Source of the DNA: Sphingobacterium daejeonense
Lineage (GTDB): Bacteria > Bacteroidota > Bacteroidia > Sphingobacteriales > Sphingobacteriaceae
DNA: 64,000 bases
Assembly: GCF_901472535.1 (NCBI RefSeq)
Contig: NZ_LR590470.1
Span: forward strand, 620,001-684,000
Direction of reading: 5' to 3'
Shown here: in pieces, positions 19,775 to 31,345 of the stretch
Position numbering within the stretch: position 1 is the first letter of the stretch
How the letters are laid out: each line of letters begins with the position of its first letter
Translations under genes and position numbers: made by a program
The notes under the pieces: generated by a model
The model's database searches: none
What the model was told of the DNA's origin: nothing
The model's input: only the letters and a program-made list of their open reading frames with translations

Positions 19775-20185
19775 ATGGATTACTTTTTAGTGAAATCAGA
19801 ACCTTTTAAATATAGTTGGGAGCAGTTTAATAAAGACGGGGAGACCTTTTGGGATGGTGTACGAAACTATCAAGCCAGAAATAACCTTAAAGCCATGAAA
19901 AAAGGTGATTTGGTCCTTTTCTATCATAGTAATGAAGGTAAAGAAGTGGTAGGAATGGCAAAAGTGGTCAAAGAATTCTATCAAGATCCTACAACTGAAG
20001 ATGAACGTTGGGTCGTTGTTGATCTGGCACCTGTAGAAACTTTCAAAAATCCAGTCACATTGGAGACCATTAAAGCAGATCCTTTGTTGCAAGATATAGC
20101 ACTTGTCAGGCAAGGCAGGTTATCAGTTATGCCACTCAAAAAAGAAGAGTTCGACAGAATCGTAGAACTCGGAAATCCAGAATAG
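19775..20185 (+). CDS. EVE domain-containing protein
   Basis: 136 residues, a complete EVE domain: MDYFLVKSEP start, FWDGVRNYQARNNLK, GDLVLFYHSN, VVGMAKVVKEFY and GRLSVMPL. EVE domains resemble PUA and YTH domains and bind modified bases in DNA or RNA; stand-alone members such as thymocyte nuclear protein 1 homologues may recognise modified cytosine. Which base this one reads is unknown. It ends before a strong terminator and has no restriction gene nearby, so it is probably a housekeeping version rather than a defence module. Confidence 0.9.
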   Translation: MDYFLVKSEPFKYSWEQFNKDGETFWDGVRNYQARNNLKAMKKGDLVLFYHSNEGKEVVGMAKVVKEFYQDPTTEDERWVVVDLAPVETFKNPVTLETIKADPLLQDIALVRQGRLSVMPLKKEEFDRIVELGNPE

Positions 20186-20192
20186 AAATTGA

Positions 20193-20217
20193 AACTCCCC
20201 ATCGGGGAGTTTTTTTA
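20193..20217 (+). terminator. Intrinsic terminator after the EVE gene
   Basis: AACTCCCC, loop ATC, GGGGAGTT, then a T-run. Perfect 8-bp stem with 3-base loop. Confidence 0.92.
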
Positions 20218-20296
20218 TTGTCTAATCCTAAACCTTTATTCAATATCTGTACGCCTTTCTTTACTCATTATTCGATGATTATTCTTAAATTAAATA

Positions 20297-20304
20297 TAAC
20301 TTTG
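20297..20304 (+). promoter_or_regulatory. Bacteroidota -7 promoter element
   Basis: TAACTTTG matches TAnnTTTG and lies 36 bases upstream of the LytTR regulator ATG at 20341. Confidence 0.5.
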
Positions 20305-20340
20305 ATAGAGCTAATCTGTTAATAACCAATTGTTGAGCTT

Positions 20341-21080
20341 ATGATAAAGGCTGTAATATTAGACGATGAGATTCGCGGCAGCAATCTGTTGCATCATAAG
20401 TTACAGGAATTCCAAAATTCCCTCTCGGTTGATGCGATTTATAATGATCCACAAAAAGCTCTATCAGAAATCCCCAAAATAGAGGTCGATGTCCTTTTTT
20501 TTGGATGTTGAAATGCCATTTATGAATGGTTTTGAATTCCTTGAGAAACTAGGTCAGTTCAATTTTTGAAGTCATATTTGTAACTGCTTATAACATCTAT
20601 ACATTGGATGCATTAAAAGCTAATGCCTTGGATTATTTATTAAAACCGGTAAATAATGAGGAGTTGAAAAAAGCGATCAGTAAGTTAGAACAGAAATTAG
20701 TCCAAAAAGAAAAATTACGAAAGGCAGATTTGATTGAAAATCGCCCACATTTATCACGGATTGCTCTACCGACCGCCGAAGGGATTCACCTAGTCAAAAA
20801 GGATGATATCCTTAAAGTAGAGGCAATGAGCAATTACAGCATCTTCTTTTTAAACAATCTCTCGAAAATAATAGTCTCAAGGACCCTGAAAGAATTTGAA
20901 ATACTATTTGAACATACACAACTTTTAAGAGTAAATAGAAGCGTTATTGTAAATCTTGATTATATAGTTAAATATAAAAAAGGAGAGGGCGGAACAATTG
21001 AAATGATGGATGGTTCTGAAATCGAAGTTTCCCCAAGTAAGAAAAAACAATTAATGGATAGGTTATTTACAGCTTTTTAA
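20341..21080 (+). CDS. LytTR-family response regulator (frameshifted here)
   Basis: Two-component response regulator of 245 residues after repair. The receiver domain starts MIKAVILDDE with the acidic pair, has the phosphoacceptor Asp in LFLDVEMP, the switch Thr in FVTAYN and Lys in YLLKPV. A linker coiled coil follows, then a LytTR DNA-binding domain (ILKVEAMSNYSIFFL, LLRVNRSVIVN). Two extra T break the frame: in the T8 run near 20495-20502 and in the T5 run near 20563-20567. Only the C-terminal half is a long open frame as written. The partner kinase follows after 10 bases. Confidence 0.88.
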
Positions 21081-21090
21081 ACCTTTTAGA

Positions 21091-24000
21091 TTGAGGATAG
21101 CTATTTATTATTTCTTTGCGCTTATCTGTTGCACCTTGACGGTCAGTGCCCAGAAAAGAATCTATAATTTCCTGCATTTTACAGAAAAAGATGGTTTGGC
21201 AAGCAACGAAATTGCAGGATTGGAAGAAGATAGTAATGGGTTGATATGGATAACCAGCAAGAGAGGCTTATCATATTTTGATGGCCGTACATTTAGGGAT
21301 ATCAAATTCGAGGAAAATCCCGAGATATTGACCAACTATCTCGGAAGCATTGCTATTGACCAAAAAAATCGAATTTGGATTACTACCAATAGCAGGGGAC
21401 TAATCTGTTATGATAGAACTAAACCTAAAGGAGAGAATTTAAGTGTCTTTTCAGCTAAAGTGAGTGATGTAGGACTTATTAAAACCAACCTCTATGATGT
21501 ATTAGCTTCTAAATCAGGATTGATTTACTTCTCCGGACAAGAAACAGATCTGCAATGTCTGAATCCGGAAACAGGAGAGATTAAACAATTGCCAATGCCT
21601 GGTATTAAGTCCAAAAACTACCTTTCTATTTATACCATAAAAGAAGATAATCAAGGCAATATTTGGCTGGGAACAAGGTATGATGGGTTGATTTGTTATA
21701 ACCCAATTAAAAACACAGCTAAGCAACTCAATCTTGAAAATACCGGAGAAAATGGAGTCGGTGGGTTTGTGTTCCAACCTGAAAAATTCTATGCCGGATA
21801 TTACGATCATGATTTAATATCGGCTGATTATAATTTCAGTGATATAAAAACTGCAATCTTAAATTGGGATAAGAATGTAGATTATTATGATAATTTTATT
21901 AGTGCGATGTCTTTTTGGCAAGCAGAAAACAAAATTTTAATTGGTCATGTCTCCAAAGGAATCTATACTTATCAGATTGATGCTAAAAAAATTGATTTTA
22001 TAAGTTGGCAAGACCTCATGCCCGAATTGCCCAAACCTTCTAGGGTCCATACTTTCTGTCCTGTGAAGGATGGATATTGGGTCGGAACTGAATCCGGGCT
22101 ATTTTTCTATTCAGCGAAATTGAACAAAATAAACAACTTAATTCCTGCTGAATCAAATGATCCAATTCTAGAACTTTTTGATTGGAAAAATAAAACTTGG
22201 TATAGAACAGAAAAGAGTTTTGGAGAGATTTCATCAGATCTTTCCTTTAGTAAATCGAATTTTTCTTTAGCTGGAATTAAGTTGGGCCAAGTGAATAACA
22301 ACGATGGAAGCCATCTATTTTTCTTCCATAGATCAAGGTATATTTGAATTTAAGGAAGGTTATGACCTGATAAAACCATTGGAGATTGTTGGTGAGGAAA
22401 ATGAATTTAGGAGTGCCGACTGCAATACCGTTATATTGGATACCGTAAATACGGAACCCATACTTTGGATTGCTTCATGGAACAGAGGTTTGTATAAATA
22501 TTCTCTATTAACCAAATCTCTTGAACTATTTTCTGTAAACGAAGGTCTTCCAGATCCAAAAATCATCACAATGGGCCAAGATGCCAATAAATCGATATGG
22601 CTAGGTATGGATGGATATGGGCTAGTGCTGTTAGAAAATAAACAAAATCCAACCTTTAAACAATTTACTCAGCAATGGAAAGACATCAAAAGTATTCAAT
22701 CCAATACCGTGTTAACATTTTTTTTGGATTCAAAAAAGAGATTCTGGTATAGCAATTCAAATTCTGGGATTGCTGAAATAAAAGGTCATGATAATCAATA
22801 TGATTTTATTCAATACCCAGATAATAGTTCCCATCCATGGTTATTTCCTGTGAGACTAACGGAAGATCGAAATAATATGTTTTGGATAAAAGCATTGGAT
22901 GGTACTATGGTTTTTGATCCTGATTCTAAAATCTTCCTGCATCTAAATAAAGCAGCAGGTGTTTATCCTCCAGAAGAATTCAAAACTTATAGTTTCTATA
23001 TCGCTGATAATACCTTAGTTTTGGTGCACGAATAAGGGGTTTGGTAGTTGGTGCTTTACCAGCCTTTTATGCAGATAAAGCCCCAAATATCAAAATATTG
23101 GTTAATAGCTTCTCGGTCTATCATCAAGACAGAAGTAATGAATTGCTAAAGGAAAAAATAAAGCTTGCTCCAGATGACAATAATATCACCTTTCATTATT
23201 CTTCTGCCGAACAAATCATTGAACATGACCTTAAATTTGAATATAAATTAGAAGGTTTTGATAAAGACTGGATCAAAGGTTCTTCCGAGGCAAATTGCTG
23301 TTTTATAATAATCTGGAAGGTGGAAAATATATTTTTATGGTCAAGGTGCGGGATCAATTTGGAAATTGGTCTCCACATATCAAAAAAATAGATTTAGAAT
23401 TAGCCTCACATTGGTATGCAACCATTTGGTTTAAAATATTCTTTATTCTGCTTTTTGTGTCGGCTATCAGCTTATTCTACTTCTACAGGATTAAAGAGCA
23501 TAAAAAAATAAATAAACTGCAGGCAGATTATAATTTAAAATTGAAAGATGAACTGACGAGAAATGCTACGAAGATCAAAGAACAAGCTGCAGCAATTGAA
23601 AAAGAAAAACAAGAGCGATTGGAGAATGATTATAAACAAAAACTTTTTGAGAGTGAGCTAAAAGCAGTCCGCTCTCAAATGAATCCTCATTTTATATTCA
23701 ATGTTTTAAATTCCATTGAAGCCTATGTGGTCGAAAAAGATAGTAAAAGTGCAAGTGATTTAATTCAGAAATTCGCTAAGATTAGCCGCCTCGTACTTGA
23801 AAATTCACAGTACTCCACCGTTAGTCTAAAATCTGAGATTGAATTATTAAAACTATATCTTGAATTGGAACAAGAACGGTTCAATCAAGCATTTGAATTT
23901 GAATTGGAGATTCAGCAAGCCCTTCTGGACGATAACAAATCCATACCTTCCATGCTAATTCAACCATTAGTTGAAAATGCCGTACATCATGGTGTTAGGC

Positions 24001-24302
24001 ATCTCCAAGGAAGAAGGGGCTTGATAAAAATTAAAATGAACGAGGTCAAAGAAAAAATTATTATACAGATATTGGACAATGGAGTTGGCTTTAGTCCTCA
24101 AGCGAAATATAAATCTACTTCTTTTAAGCAGAGTTCTTTCGGAATAAAAGGTGTGCAGGAAAGAATTAATATTATAAATAGCAACTCATCAAATCAAGTC
24201 GCTTCATTAGAGATTGTTAAGGAAGCAAAAGGTTCTGACTTTGTTACCAAAGTTATTATTACTTTGCCATCAACCTCTAAAACAGCATATCCAGATACTT
24301 AG
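21091..24302 (+). CDS. Ligand-binding beta-propeller histidine kinase, LytS type (frameshifted here)
   Basis: Sensor kinase of about 1070 residues after repair. TTG start (MRIAIYYFFALICCTLTVSAQ) gives a signal peptide. The periplasmic part carries two-component regulator propeller repeats (LASNEIAGLEEDSNGLIWI, QGNIWLGT) and a Y_Y_Y domain (YKLEGFDKDWI, RDQFGNWSP). Then a membrane segment (IFFILLFVSAISLFYFY), a coiled coil, the His_kinase box MNPHFIFNVLNSIEAYV with phosphoacceptor His, and an ATPase domain (VENAVHHG, DNGVGF). Three indels: extra T near 22319-22323, missing G near 23025, missing T near 23295. Forms a pair with the LytTR regulator; the ligand is unknown. Confidence 0.88.
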
Positions 24303-24330
24303 ACCGGGATATGCTATGTGTTGTATATTT

Positions 24331-24858
24331 TTAAGATTTATGCTCAAATAAATTAACTAGATTTTTGATCTCCGTTGCATTTTCAGGTTTTAATTTTCCT
24401 GCTAACAGTAAACGCAATTCCCTGCGTTGCATAGCTTCATCATACAAAGTCTTTTCTTTGTCGGATTCCGGGATCAATTTTGGAATAGGTTTTGGCTTAT
24501 TTTCTTCATCAATGGAAACAAATGTATAGTAAGCCTCGTTAGACTTAACTTTAGTTCCTTGAGGAAGATTCTGAGCAAAAATTTCCATTCTGACTTCTAC
24601 AGAAGTATTAAATGCTCGGGTCACTTGTGCCTCAATGGTAACAACCTCACCCAATTTTATCGAACGTTTAAAGGAAACATTGTCAACAGAAACTGTGACA
24701 ACTTGATTGTTGCAATGTTTTTGAGCGGCCATTGCCGAACAGATATCCATCCAATACAATAGTCTTCCACCCATTAGATTGCCAAAGGTATTTGTATCAT
24801 TGGGAAGAACCAATTCATTCATCTCCGTATAGGACTCCCTTGCGTATTTATCTTGCAT
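24331..24858 (-). CDS. Acyl-CoA thioesterase, hotdog fold
   Basis: 175-residue YciA/BACH-type thioesterase that hydrolyses acyl-CoA to free fatty acid and CoA in the cytoplasm. VLPNDTNTFGNLMGGRLLYW holds the catalytic Asn/Asp region and the Gly-Gly of the central helix, and VTVSVDNVSFKRSIKLGE is the conserved second strand. The C-terminal helical tail is longer than in YciA. It converges with the sensor kinase gene and lies two bases downstream of the RmlD-like gene on the same strand, so it probably shares that transcript. Confidence 0.9.
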   Translation of the reverse strand: MQDKYARESYTEMNELVLPNDTNTFGNLMGGRLLYWMDICSAMAAQKHCNNQVVTVSVDNVSFKRSIKLGEVVTIEAQVTRAFNTSVEVRMEIFAQNLPQGTKVKSNEAYYTFVSIDEENKPKPIPKLIPESDKEKTLYDEAMQRRELRLLLAGKLKPENATEIKNLVNLFEHKS

Positions 24859-24860
24859 AA

Positions 24861-25781
24861 TTATTTTCTAAAGTATTTAAATTGTTGTTCGATAGCGGCT
24901 AATGTTGTTTTAAATGGAGTAGGTGTAAATCCTAAATCCTTTTTTGCTTTATCTAGAATAAAACCTGTTTTTCGCGGTCTGTTTTCTGCTTGTCCAATTT
25001 CTGCGGCACTGATAGCACTGATCAATGATTTGTCAAAATTCCAGTAATCTGCTAATTCTTCAACAGCCTCTAATATGGTATACATCTTGTCGCTTGAAAT
25101 ATGATAAATACCTTCAGCATTTTTATCAATAGAAAGTAGACAAGCCATGGCAAGGTCATCTACCCATGTAGGCATTCTCCATTGGTCTGAAACAACCTTT
25201 ATAGCCTCCTTGTTCTCCAACTTAGACTTTGCCCATAAAACTAAATTTGAACGGTTTTTATCAGCAATAATTCCGTAAACCAATATGGTTCGCAATATAG
25301 TTGCCCGACAGCCAGATTCGATTACGGCTTGTTCAGCGTCCAATTTGCTCTGACCATAGGCATTCCTTGGGTTGGTGGCAGATAGTTCGTCATAGGGGCC
25401 GTTTTCGCCGTCAAACACAAAGTCCGTGGAGAGAAAGGTCAAGTGAATATCCTCCTGTTTACATAGTGCAGCTATTTTCGAAACAACATGTACATTCAAT
25501 TCTTGACAGTAAACAGGATCCATTTCACAAGCTTCTACACTTGTCATTGCAGCAGTATGGACAATATGGGTTGGTTGAAACCTGTGGATTAAACGTTCTA
25601 ATCCTTCGAAGTCCAATAAATCCAATTTTATAAACTCGTATCCTATATTATTTGGATTTCGGTTTTCAGAATTGGAAGTACAGCAGAGTTCAATGTTTTT
25701 CCGTTGAAGAACCAAATCAGTAAATTTCTGTCCTAAAAAGCCATTAGAACCAGTCAGTAGAACTCGATTTTTTTGATTCAT
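24861..25781 (-). CDS. RmlD-like NAD(P)-dependent sugar-nucleotide reductase
   Basis: About 306 residues of the extended short-chain dehydrogenase fold. LLTGSNGFLGQKF is the dinucleotide-binding GxxGxxG loop; HTAAMTSVEACE, FLSTDFVFDG and the catalytic pair in YGQSKLDAEQ (Tyr-x3-Lys) match the dTDP-4-dehydrorhamnose reductase (RmlD) group. No other rhamnose gene is nearby, so the true substrate is open. I prefer ATG 25781, which overlaps the upstream M28 stop by one base (TAATG), over ATG 25793. Intact. Confidence 0.85.
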   Translation of the reverse strand: MNQKNRVLLTGSNGFLGQKFTDLVLQRKNIELCCTSNSENRNPNNIGYEFIKLDLLDFEGLERLIHRFQPTHIVHTAAMTSVEACEMDPVYCQELNVHVVSKIAALCKQEDIHLTFLSTDFVFDGENGPYDELSATNPRNAYGQSKLDAEQAVIESGCRATILRTILVYGIIADKNRSNLVLWAKSKLENKEAIKVVSDQWRMPTWVDDLAMACLLSIDKNAEGIYHISSDKMYTILEAVEELADYWNFDKSLISAISAAEIGQAENRPRKTGFILDKAKKDLGFTPTPFKTTLAAIEQQFKYFRK

Positions 25782-26733
25782 TAATTTGTCCATTGGAAAT
25801 CCATTTTCGGTTGTTTCATCGAATTGTCTAGAACATCTATTTCTAGCTTAAGAATAGCCTCCATGGCCTTATAATCAATTTTGTCTTCATCATCAGAAGG
25901 TTTGTGATAATCATCATGACCACCTGTATGAAAAAATAGAACTGGAATATTCTTTTTATAAAAGGAGGTCTGGTCAGACCCTCCGTTTCCATCTTTACTT
26001 TTGTTGAATTTAATAGAGCTGGTAATTCCTTCGAAAATCTTTGGAAATGCAGAGCTGGTTCCATATCCAATAACGGCCAATCCATTCTCAGGATTATATC
26101 TTCCAATCATATCCATATTCAACATCCATTGAATAGAGTCTAAGGAAACAGTTGGATTTTCAGTGAAATATTTTGACCCTAACAACCCTAATTCTTCGGC
26201 GCCAAAGCCGATAAACAACATATTATAGGGCTCTTTTACATCATTGCTGGAATAATGACGAGCTAACTCTAACAAACCGGCCACTCCTGATGCATTGTCG
26301 TCGGCACCGTTGTGGATTTTTCCTACGCCCAAAGAATCTCTGGAACCACCGATATGACCAGTGCCAAGATGGTCATAATGTGCACCGATAACAATGGTAT
26401 ATGGAGCATTGTTGTCCAAGAATCCAATGATGTTATCAGATTTTCTCTCAGGATTGTCAACTTTTACGCGAGTTACTTTTGCTGTGAAGTTCTGCCTATA
26501 GCCATTTTCACCTTTAGGTTCAAGTTTATATTTTTTAAAGTATTTCTCAACGTAATCGGCCGCTTTGGACGATCCCTTCATGCCGGTTTCTCTGCCCAGC
26601 ATCTTGTCAGTCGACAAATACTTTATGTGTTTTTTTAAATTTTTTGGGATTTACCTGCCCTATAGAGCACATTGGCGAAGCCAATATCAAAAAGCAGCCA
26701 TGTTATGGAGATAAATATTCGGAAATTTGTCAT
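25781..26733 (-). CDS. M28 family metallopeptidase (frameshifted near start)
   Basis: Zinc aminopeptidase-like enzyme of 317 residues, probably periplasmic. GAHYDHLGTG, HNGADDNASGVAGLLELA, FGAEELGLLGS, NMDMIGR and HTGGHDDYHKPSDD supply the co-catalytic zinc ligands and the catalytic Glu. The uninterrupted frame begins only at a TTG (26617). Restoring one missing T in the AAATTTAAA stretch near 26638-26646 joins it to an upstream ATG at 26733 with a hydrophobic N-terminus (MTNFRIFISITWLLFDIGFA) and LKKHIKYLSTDKMLGRE. The lspA stop lies 20 bases upstream, so the gene may continue the ileS-dksA-lspA transcript. Confidence 0.85.
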
Positions 26734-26753
26734 GTCCAAATATACGGATAAAG

Positions 26754-27406
26754 CTAATCTTCGACTATCTCGCTGTTAACATTCGTTTTTTCATCATGTT
26801 CCTCTTTAAAATATCTTTTTTTGGAAGATCAAGATTAAAAATACACCGACAGAAATTGCAGAGTCTGCGATGTTAAAAACAGGACGGAAGAACAGAAAAT
26901 CTTCATCGCCCCAAATCGGGAACCAAGTAGGAAAGGTGCCACTCAATAATGGAAAATAAAGCATATCCACTACTTTGCCATGTAGGAAAGATGCATATCC
27001 GCCACCTTCAGGGAATAAAACAGCCTTGGAGAATGGAGTACTCTCCACTAAAGATCATACCATAAAAAGCACTGTCGATAATATTACCTAAAGCACCAGC
27101 AAAAATTAAAGCCACATTCAGGATAAAACCTCGGTTGTATTTGTTCTTGACCATGTAGTGCAAACCATAGCCAATACCTACAACTGCAATGATACGAAAC
27201 ACACTAAGAAATAATTTGCCATATTCACCGCCGAATTCCATCCCATATGCCATGCCTGGATTTTCAATAAAATGGATTAAAAACTTATCACCCAATACTT
27301 TAAAATCCTGACCTATGGTCATATTTAATTTAACCCAGAACTTTGAGATTTGATCTACTAGTAAGATGATAACAATTAGTAAAATTGGCTTCGTATATCC
27401 TTTCAT
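26754..27406 (-). CDS. lspA: Lipoprotein signal peptidase (frameshifted here)
   Basis: Inner-membrane aspartic peptidase that removes signal peptides from prolipoproteins after diacylglyceryl transfer. Membrane segments near residues 7-18, 60-85 and 95-115 and at the C-terminus. The catalytic Asp pair is in GNIIDSAFYG and FNIADSAISVG. One extra G near 27046 separates the halves (truth FSESTPFSKA). A second extra A in the A7 run near 26812 gives an early stop; without it the frame runs on to TAG 26754 (FQKRYFKEEHDEKTNVN), giving 216 residues. The second repair is likely but less certain. A terminator abuts its start codon. Confidence 0.85.
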
Positions 27407-27410
27407 ATCG

Positions 27411-27448
27411 CATAAAAATGGTCTTTGCTTTTTAGTGCAAAGACCATT
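27411..27448 (-). terminator. Intrinsic terminator between the dksA-like gene and lspA
   Basis: Minus-strand AATGGTCTTTGC (27437-27448) pairs perfectly with GCAAAGACCATT (27417-27428) around an 8-base loop, then TTTTTA. It ends only five bases before the lspA ATG, so the lspA ribosome-binding region coincides with the terminator tail. Confidence 0.88.
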
Positions 27449-27463
27449 CAGTTAATCTTTTGC

Positions 27464-27847
27464 TTAATATTGTTTGTTTTTTGCCTCGATACTCAATGTC
27501 GTATGAGGTACTGCTTTTAATCTTTCCTTTTGAATCAACTTTCCGGTTTCTCTACAGATCCCGTAAGTCTTGTTTTCAATACGCACTAAAGCAGCTTCAA
27601 GATTGTCAATGAATTTCTTTTGGCGTGCAGCTAATTGGTTGATTTGTTCTTTCTCCAATGTCGCTGAACCGTCTTCTAATGTTTTGTAAGTACCTGCTGT
27701 ATCATCAGTTCCATTCGCATTGCTATTGCTTAAAGAAGTAGTTAAAGAAGTTAGCTCTTCTCTAGCTATGCGCAACTTCTCAAGAATTATTGCTTTAAAC
27801 TCTTGTAATTCAGCATCACTGTACCTTGTTTTCTCTGTGTTTCCCAT
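27464..27847 (-). CDS. DksA/TraR-family protein with degenerate zinc finger
   Basis: 127 residues. Long N-terminal helical hairpin (LQEFKAIILEKLRIAREELTS, then ARQKKFIDNLEAALVRIENK) followed by the TraR/DksA C-terminal motif YGICRETGKLIQKERLKAVP. In DksA four cysteines bind zinc here; this protein keeps only the Cys in YGIC, so it probably does not bind zinc in the canonical way. DksA-like proteins act in the RNA polymerase secondary channel. It starts 3 bases after the ileS stop, the usual Bacteroidota ileS-traR/dksA-lspA order. Role by homology only. Confidence 0.85.
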   Translation of the reverse strand: MGNTEKTRYSDAELQEFKAIILEKLRIAREELTSLTTSLSNSNANGTDDTAGTYKTLEDGSATLEKEQINQLAARQKKFIDNLEAALVRIENKTYGICRETGKLIQKERLKAVPHTTLSIEAKNKQY

Positions 27848-27850
27848 ACT

Positions 27851-30800
27851 TTAAATTTTTTCTATTGATAGCAATAAATTCTCTCCGTCAATATCGATGG
27901 CATCTCCATTTGCCAGTCCACCATCGAAATTGAGACTGTCGGCCAAAATTTCCGTACAAATATACGAGAAATTATTATCTACAGCTTGTTGAATTTCAGT
28001 ATTTTGACTTAAGGTTACTTTTTATTCGGTCAGTTACTTCAAATCCCTTCTCTTTTCGAAGGTTTTGAATGCGGTTAATTAGCTCTCTAGCAATACCCTC
28101 CGCCTTTAACTCTGACGAAATATGAACATCCAATGCTACTGTTAATTTTCCTAAATTCGCAACCTGCCAACCCTCAACATCTTCTGCGATAATTTCGACA
28201 TCTTCACTGCTGATTACATATTCCGTGCCATTTAACTTGATCGAACCCACGTTTTCCAATTCCTGGATCTCCGAACCACTCAAGCCTTGGATCGCGGCTG
28301 CCACAACCTTCATGTCCTTACCAACCTTGGCACCAAGGGCTTTGAAGTTTGGTTTTACCTTTTTCTTGATAATTCCTGTAGTGTCAGTAATAAATTCAAT
28401 ATCCTTGATATTTGTTTCAGATAAAATCAAATCTTTTACTTTCTCAACCTTAGATTGGAAAGAACTGTCCAATACTGGAACCAATATTTTGCTCAATGGT
28501 TGTCTTACATTGATACCTGTTTTCTTTCTTAAAGAAAGTGTCAATGATGAAATATCTTGAGCCAATGCCATACGTTCTTCTAATTCCTTGTCTACTAACT
28601 CAGCATGATATGCTGGATAATCTGCCAAGTGAACCGATTCAAAAGACTCTTTGCCAGTTGCAGCATTTAAGTCTAGATAAAGCTGGTCTGCAAAGAATGG
28701 TGAAATTGGAGCAATTAATTTAGCAACAGTATCTAAACAGGTATATAATGTTTGATAAGCTGAGATTTTGTCCTCCGTATATTCACCTTTCCAGAAACGT
28801 CTGCGACATAAACGAACATACCAGTTACTCAAATGCTCGTCTACAAAACTCTGAATTGCTCGAGCTGCTTTCGTAGGTTCATAATCCGCATAATATTCAT
28901 CTACCTCTTTGCTCAAACTGTTCAACAAAGAGATAATCCAACGGTCAATTTCTGGACGTTGATTGATAGGGATTTCTGGTTCAGCATAGCTAAACTTATC
29001 GATGTTAGCATACAATGCAAAGAATGCATAGGTATTATATAATGTTCCAAAGAATTTACGACGAACTTCATCCAATCCTTCGACATTGAATTTCAAATTA
29101 TCCCAAGGAGCAGCGTTGCTGATCATATACCAGCGAGTGGCATCTGCAGAATATTGTTCGATGGTAGCGAATGGATCAACGCCGTTTCCAAGACGTTTTG
29201 ACATCTTGTTGCCGTTTTTGTCCAATACCAAACCATTTGAAACAACGTTCTTGAAGGCAACGGAGCCACGGACCATCGTTGAAATAGCATGCAAGGTAAA
29301 GAACCAACCACGAGTTTGGTCAACCCCCTCAGCGATAAAGTCTGCAGGGAAAGCTGAAAAATACTCCTCTTTAAACGGTAATGCTTCTCCTTTTTCCAGT
29401 TTATCGTAATCTAAACCCCACTGTGCATATGGCATAGCGCCTGAATCAAACCACACATCAATCAAATCTGGCTCGCGGAATAGTTTCTGACCACCTTCCG
29501 AAACCAAAACAATATCATCTACATAAGGTCTATGTAAATCCAATTGATCAGTACCAAATTTGTCCAAATAAGATTGATTGGTTGCTTTTTCCTCTGCAGA
29601 AAGGACATCTGAATTTACGGAAGCCTCCAAATAAGATTTCAATTCCGGCATAGAACCGATACAGATCTCTTCATTTTCATCTTCGCTTCTCCAGATAGGT
29701 AATGGTGTACCCCAGTAACGAGAACGTGATAGGTTCCAGTCAACTAAGTTTTCCAGCCAATTTCCAAAACGACCGGTACCTGTAGCTTCAGGTTTCCAGT
29801 TGATGGTTTTATTCAAAGCAACCATCTCATCTTTTACAGCAGTCGTCTTGATAAACCAGCTATCCAATGGATAATATAATACCGGTTTGTCAGTACGCCA
29901 ACAATGAGGGTAGGTGTGCTCATATTTCTTGACATCAAATGCCTTATTTTCCTCTTTTAATTTGATAGCTATCAAAACATCTGTAGGACGGAAATCTTTA
30001 TCAGCACGTTCTTCATCCGAGTAGTATTCCTCTTTTACAAAACGTCCTGCAAAATCAGTGATTTCCTTTACAAAACGACCTGTGCGGTCTACTGTAGGAA
30101 CTTCCTTGCCATTTTCATCTTTTACCATGATGGAAGGAATACCGTTTTCCTTAGCTACTCTAAAGTCATCCGCACCATAAGTAGGCGAGGTATGAACGAT
30201 ACCTGTACCATCTTCAGTCGTTACGAAGTCACCCAAGATCACTCGGAATGCTTTCTCCAATAATTCCTTCTGAAGTTACATATGGTAATAATTGATGATA
30301 ACGTAATCCTTCAATTTCTGAACCTTTGAATTCTTCAACGATTTCCCAAGGGATTAATTTATCACCAAACTTATAATCTTGGAAGGAAACCTGCTGTCCA
30401 TCTGATTTAAAATGTTTTGAAATCAAGTTTTTGGCCAAAATCACTGAAACAGCTGTTCCAGTATATTGGTTGAAGGTTTTTATTTTTACATAATCTATAT
30501 TCTTGCCGACAGTCAATGCACTATTTCCAGGTAGAGTCCATGGAGTAGTAGTCCAAGCAAGGAATACAACATCTTCATCCGCATTTTCTACCAATCGCTC
30601 CATCATAGGATGGATTTGTTGTTTGTCCAAGCGGAACTCAGCAACGATAGTGGTGTCCTTCACATCCTTGTACGTGCCGGGTTGGTTCAGTTCGTGCGAA
30701 CTTAATCCAGTTCCTGCAGCAGGAGAGAAAGGTTGGATGGTATAGCCTTTGTATAAAAGCCCTTTTTTATATAGGTCTTTCAACAAGAACCATAATGTTT

Positions 30801-31265
30801 CGATGTATTCGTTTTGATAAGTGATATAAGGGTGCTCAAGATCTACCCAATAGCCCATTTTTTGAGTTAGGTCATTCCATACATCTGTATATTTCATGAC
30901 TTCCTTGCGGCAGGCATCATTATACTCTTCAACAGAAATTTTCTTCCCAATATCTTCTTTCGTGATTCCCAAAGTTTTCTCAACCGCAAGCTCAATTGGC
31001 AATCCATGCGTATCCCAACCACCTTTACGTTTAACTTGATATCCTTTTAAAGTCTTATAACGGCAGAAAATATCCTTGATCGTCCTAGCCATAACATGGT
31101 GGATACCAGGCATACCATTTGCCGAAGGAGGACCTTCATAAAAAGTATACGGTTTGCTTGCTGGTCGATTGGATATACTCTTCGCAAAGATGTCATTGGT
31201 CTCCAACGTTTTAATACTTCCTTGCCGATTTCTGAAAGATTTAACTGCTTATATTCCTTATACAT
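27851..31265 (-). CDS. ileS: Isoleucyl-tRNA synthetase (frameshifted here)
   Basis: Charges tRNA-Ile. After repair 1137 residues, the usual size of the long Bacteroidota form. GPPSANGMPGIHH contains the HIGH-type signature (GIHH), GGWDTHGLPIE follows it, DVWFDSGAMPYAQWG is in the editing/catalytic linker, and NKMSKRLGN is the KMSKS loop. Three indels: one missing G near 31190 (truth KRWETNDIF), one extra G near 30250 (truth GIIEKAFRVILGD), and one extra A in the A5 run near 28014-28018. Correcting the last gives a 3' end at TAA 27851, 3 bases before the dksA-like gene. Start chosen at ATG 31265 (MYKEYKQLNLSE). Confidence 0.95.
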
Positions 31266-31345
31266 CACGTAATCTAATTCTGTTTTTTAAAGGTCGCTAA
31301 TTTAGTGAAAAAGTTTGAATATTGGATATGGGATGTGAGATATGA

